Below are positions 61,665 through 64,000 of a stretch of DNA of 64,000 nucleotides, piece by piece. The stretch is from NCBI RefSeq assembly GCF_024227435.1, contig NZ_CP100445.1, positions 558,001 through 622,000 on the forward strand, in the 5' to 3' direction. The stretch is from Natrinema caseinilyticum. GTDB lineage: Archaea > Halobacteriota > Halobacteria > Halobacteriales > Natrialbaceae. How positions within the stretch are numbered: the first letter of the stretch is position 1; each line of letters starts with the position of its first letter. A program made the position numbers and the translations under genes. The notes under the pieces were generated by a model. The model saw only the letters and a list, made by a program, of their open reading frames with translations, ran no database searches and had not been told where the DNA came from.

Positions 61665-62580
61665 TAATATTGCCTCTATGTCTGGATTTCTAGGAAATGA
61701 AGCGAGCACAGGTGGATGTGCACTCCGAACTGGCCCGCTTCACCGGACGATGCGTTGAATTATCTCAAAAAGCTGTCGGAAGCGATCCGAGAAAACCCCT
61801 CAGTAAAGGAAAAGATGGCTATGCTGATTGGGTAATCGTGGCGATTCACGGCCTTCGAGAATACCTCGATCACTCCTACCGACAACTGTTAGATGTGCTT
61901 CGGGAAATGCCTGCTATTGTCGCTAAACTTGGTCTTTCGCCAGATGAGCTACCGGATTTCACCACCGTTTGTGCTCGAAAGCAAGATCTCAAGATGCCTG
62001 TCTGGCGAATGCTGTTGCAGCTGACTGCGGAACTATTCGATACTGGAGAGGTACAGGCAATCGACTCGACTAGTATCGCTCATCGCTCGTCGAGTTACAA
62101 CTACGCAAAGCGCGTCAGAGGGACGTTTGAGTCGGTCAAAACCACTATTCTTGTAGACTGTTCTACGCGGGCTATTCTCGATGTACACTGCTCGATGAAC
62201 CTACCACACGACACGCAGATTGCGTGGCAAGTTCTGAAAAGAAATCTCAGTACCGTGGAAACTATCGTCGCTGATAAAGGGTTTGACTGGGACGAACTCC
62301 GCCACATGCTGCGAAAAGAGGGAATTAGACCGGTCATCAAGCATCGTGAGTTCTACTCGCTCGATGCAGCACACAATGCTCGGATTGATGATGAAACCTA
62401 CCATCAACGGTCTATCGCAGAATCGATATTTTTCGCGCTGCGCAAACGTTTCGGTTCAACACTTAAGTCAAGACCGTGGTTTGGACAGTTCCGAGAACTC
62501 ATCCTTAAGGCCGCCGTGAGAAACATCGAACAATCTCTCAGGGCCTAACTCAGATGATATCGACCGTCTAAACAAGACCC
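61645..62580 (+). mobile_element. IS5-family insertion sequence (about 936 bp)
   Basis: Imperfect 20-bp terminal inverted repeats match at about 16 positions: left 61645-61664 (GGGCCGTGTTTAGACGCTAG), right 62561-62580 (reverse complement GGGTCTTGTTTAGACGGTCG). They enclose a single complete transposase gene. The flanks TTCT and AAGG show no target duplication, so the outer boundary may differ by a few bases or one side may have rearranged. Confidence 0.65.
61697..62548 (+). CDS. IS5-family DDE transposase
   Basis: 283 residues, intact. The catalytic triad is visible as AIDSTSIAH (first Asp), IVADKGFDWDEL (second Asp) and QRSIAESIFFALRKRFG (the Y/R...E region). The N-terminal part has the helix-turn-helix LPDFTTVCARKQDLKMP. 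This is the haloarchaeal IS5/ISH type. No frameshift or stop is present, so the element may still be mobile. Confidence 0.88.
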   Translation: MKRAQVDVHSELARFTGRCVELSQKAVGSDPRKPLSKGKDGYADWVIVAIHGLREYLDHSYRQLLDVLREMPAIVAKLGLSPDELPDFTTVCARKQDLKMPVWRMLLQLTAELFDTGEVQAIDSTSIAHRSSSYNYAKRVRGTFESVKTTILVDCSTRAILDVHCSMNLPHDTQIAWQVLKRNLSTVETIVADKGFDWDELRHMLRKEGIRPVIKHREFYSLDAAHNARIDDETYHQRSIAESIFFALRKRFGSTLKSRPWFGQFRELILKAAVRNIEQSLRA

Positions 62581-62859
62581 AAGGCGCGTATCTTGCGTAT
62601 GCTTCACTGATGATAGCGGCGCCCCTCGACAAAGACAGATTTCTGTCCCACGTGATCACACGAGTAAGCGCCAGACCCTATACCACGTGTGAAGGTTCGG
62701 CAGATTGTCGCACTGAACTCATCCTCTGAGTCGGTCGCACCGCTTCTGACAAGAACTGGACAGCTCATGTACTGTGTGCTGAACTCAGGGCGTATATTGG
62801 CCACACGATCTTCCAAATTTCGGTGTTACGTACAGGTGAGAAGTGTATCGGTTCACCGA

Positions 62860-63264
62860 TCAGGAGCGGTCAATATCCCGGTTTCGGTTGGAGAGTGCGC
62901 TGAGCGCGATAAGAAGGTAACCCAATCCGAAGCAACGGATCACCGTAACCAGTCCCTCGTTCCACTCTATCGTCTCCGGTCGTTCGTAGGCGTAATTCTC
63001 GCTCAATTTGAGTGCCTGCTTCGGAATGAAGAGTGCGACAGCTCCCGCAATTCCCAGAACGTACATTGATGCAGTGTATGCTCTTCCCCCAGCAATGCTG
63101 ACGAGTAGGAAGACGATCCCTTCTGCTCTGATTGCAGGAGTAAACCAGGGTTTCGCGTTGACCTCGTCAGGGTTCTTGAGAGCAAATTGCTCATAGAGGT
63201 AGCGAATCTTCGCTGGAAACACCGCGATGATGACTCCGATGAGGCCCATAATTGTTCTATACAT
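62860..63264 (-). CDS. Small membrane protein
   Basis: 134 residues with three or four hydrophobic helices: MGLIGVIIAVFPAKIRYL, IVFLLVSIAGGRAYTASMYV, IAGAVALFIPKQAL and GLGYLLIALSALS. Charged loops separate them (NPDEVNAKPWFTPAIRAEG). It is related in style to small haloarchaeal DUF membrane proteins; the function is unknown. A TATA-like GTTTAAAAC about 30 bases upstream supports the ATG at 63264. Confidence 0.75.
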   Translation of the reverse strand: MYRTIMGLIGVIIAVFPAKIRYLYEQFALKNPDEVNAKPWFTPAIRAEGIVFLLVSIAGGRAYTASMYVLGIAGAVALFIPKQALKLSENYAYERPETIEWNEGLVTVIRCFGLGYLLIALSALSNRNRDIDRS

Positions 63265-63520
63265 GTGAAAATAGTACGCCTCGCACTGTTTTAAACTGCG
63301 GTTCTATTGAAACCTGCCGAACTCGAACACTTGAGAGCGGTCAAATGCACAATAGGCAGGTTCACTGAGCAGGCGGTTCACCGTTTTAAGCGTGAAACAA
63401 ACGTCCCCGCCGTGCTGAACTCACCCTCCGAGTGTAGCACGTTATTTCTGTCAAGAATGCGGATTTCTCCACAGCTAACCGAGGGAGTGGACTCACAAGT
63501 CGAGACGTGAAGCACACCGC

Positions 63521-64000
63521 TCAGAGTGGTCGAGCAACCATTTCTCCCCAGTGTTCGAATCCATATCGATCGTAGAAGGCCTGCGCACGATCGTTCTCTT
63601 GATCGACGTCGAGGACGATGCGGTCTAATGGAAGATTCTGCTCCTCAGCGATGGTGATAACAGTGTCCATAAGTTCAGTTGCGACTGTTGTTCCACGGTG
63701 TGACTTTTTGATGAACAGTTCATTGAGTACTGCAGCGTCCCAGATCATGGCGAGTCGTTCCGGGAGGACAAACGCGTAGCCGACCACCTCGCCATCGACC
63801 TCAGCGAGAACGATGCAGTCTTCGTTATTTACACAGTCGGCAGCCCACTGGAGATATCGATCCCGGTATGTCCCGTCGAGCTTTGTTCGATATGTACTCT
63901 CCTTTTCTGCTCCCCCAGTGTTGCTCCCAAGCTCAAGTTCGAACTGCTTTTTCAGGTTCCAGAGCTCTTCACTGTCTTCGTGAGGATCGTATCTTCGTAT
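63521..64000 (-). CDS. GNAT-family N-acetyltransferase (N-terminus beyond the window)
   Basis: The frame is open to the right edge (…IRRYDPHEDSEELWNL…) and gives 159 residues. The fold signature is LNELFIKKSHRGTTVATELM, the acetyl-CoA pyrophosphate loop (here R-G-T-T-V-A, a variant of R-x-x-G-x-G/A), then LDVDQENDRAQAFYDRYGFE, the typical end of the domain. The substrate is unknown. The GTG at 63787 is internal and not the start. Confidence 0.88.
   Translation of the reverse strand: MRRYDPHEDSEELWNLKKQFELELGSNTGGAEKESTYRTKLDGTYRDRYLQWAADCVNNEDCIVLAEVDGEVVGYAFVLPERLAMIWDAAVLNELFIKKSHRGTTVATELMDTVITIAEEQNLPLDRIVLDVDQENDRAQAFYDRYGFEHWGEMVARPL

Overview
The window is chromosomal or megaplasmid DNA of an extremely halophilic archaeon (class Halobacteria). 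The proteins are strongly acidic, most of the DNA is GC-rich, and starts sit about 25 bases behind archaeal TATA boxes, often with no leader. A TFB transcription factor and a haloarchaeal split glycine decarboxylase are present. Genus cannot be read from the sequence.

Layout. 1-5355 is ordinary core genome: the end of gcvPA, gcvPB, an NAD(P)-dependent aldehyde dehydrogenase, a 58-residue zinc-ribbon protein and a PduO-type cobalamin adenosyltransferase. An intact tRNA-Val(CAC) follows at 5876-5950, and from there to the right edge the content is accessory. 6.1-16 kb is a patchwork of broken genes (split lipoprotein, TnpB tail, Mrr-type nuclease with a frameshift, truncated DUF429 gene, HerA fragment) around a few intact ones: a saccharopine-dehydrogenase-like reductase, a helical protein with a homing-endonuclease-associated repeat, a YhhQ/QPTR-type transporter, and an AT-rich AIPR-HNH gene pair. 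16-25.6 kb holds an HNH nuclease, a PD-(D/E)XK-like gene without a clear start, a tight three-gene operon (DUF6884, DpdA-like transglycosylase, GHKL ATPase), a VWA protein, a LAGLIDADG/HNA protein, a TFB and unknowns.

25.8-60.5 kb is the main feature: a very large locus resembling the bacterial Dpd (7-deazaguanine in DNA) modification-restriction cluster. Reading along the minus strand from 55.1 to 28.1 kb it encodes an unknown protein, an SF2 helicase with C-terminal helix-hairpin-helix, a second TGT-like enzyme fused to an ArcS-like PCS-motif domain, a Cas4/Dna2-like Fe-S nuclease-helicase, a 1583-residue MrfA-like helicase, an unknown, a DpdG-like winged-helix protein, a DpdH-like ATPase, a short coiled-coil protein, a DpdJ-like helicase and a DpdK-like PLD nuclease. 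Two plus-strand genes (an unknown and a PIN protein) flank it on the left. On the right a plus-strand module (SF2 helicase, 51-residue protein, DndD-like SMC ATPase, Dnd-associated-type small protein, duplicated-domain protein) resembles phosphorothioate-linked defence genes, but no DndA/C/E is present. 60.7-64 kb has two small unknown genes back to back, an IS5-family element, a membrane protein and a partial GNAT acetyltransferase.

How it may work (inference): DpdA-type enzymes exchange guanine in DNA for the archaeosine precursor preQ0, which halophilic archaea already make for tRNA. PCS/DUF6884 domains may convert the base further, and the helicases, ATPases and PLD, Dna2-like and PIN nucleases may restrict unmodified DNA. 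The two transglycosylases carry the CSxxK-type domain in different ways, one fused and one as a separate upstream gene, suggesting two parallel DNA-modification modules in one island.
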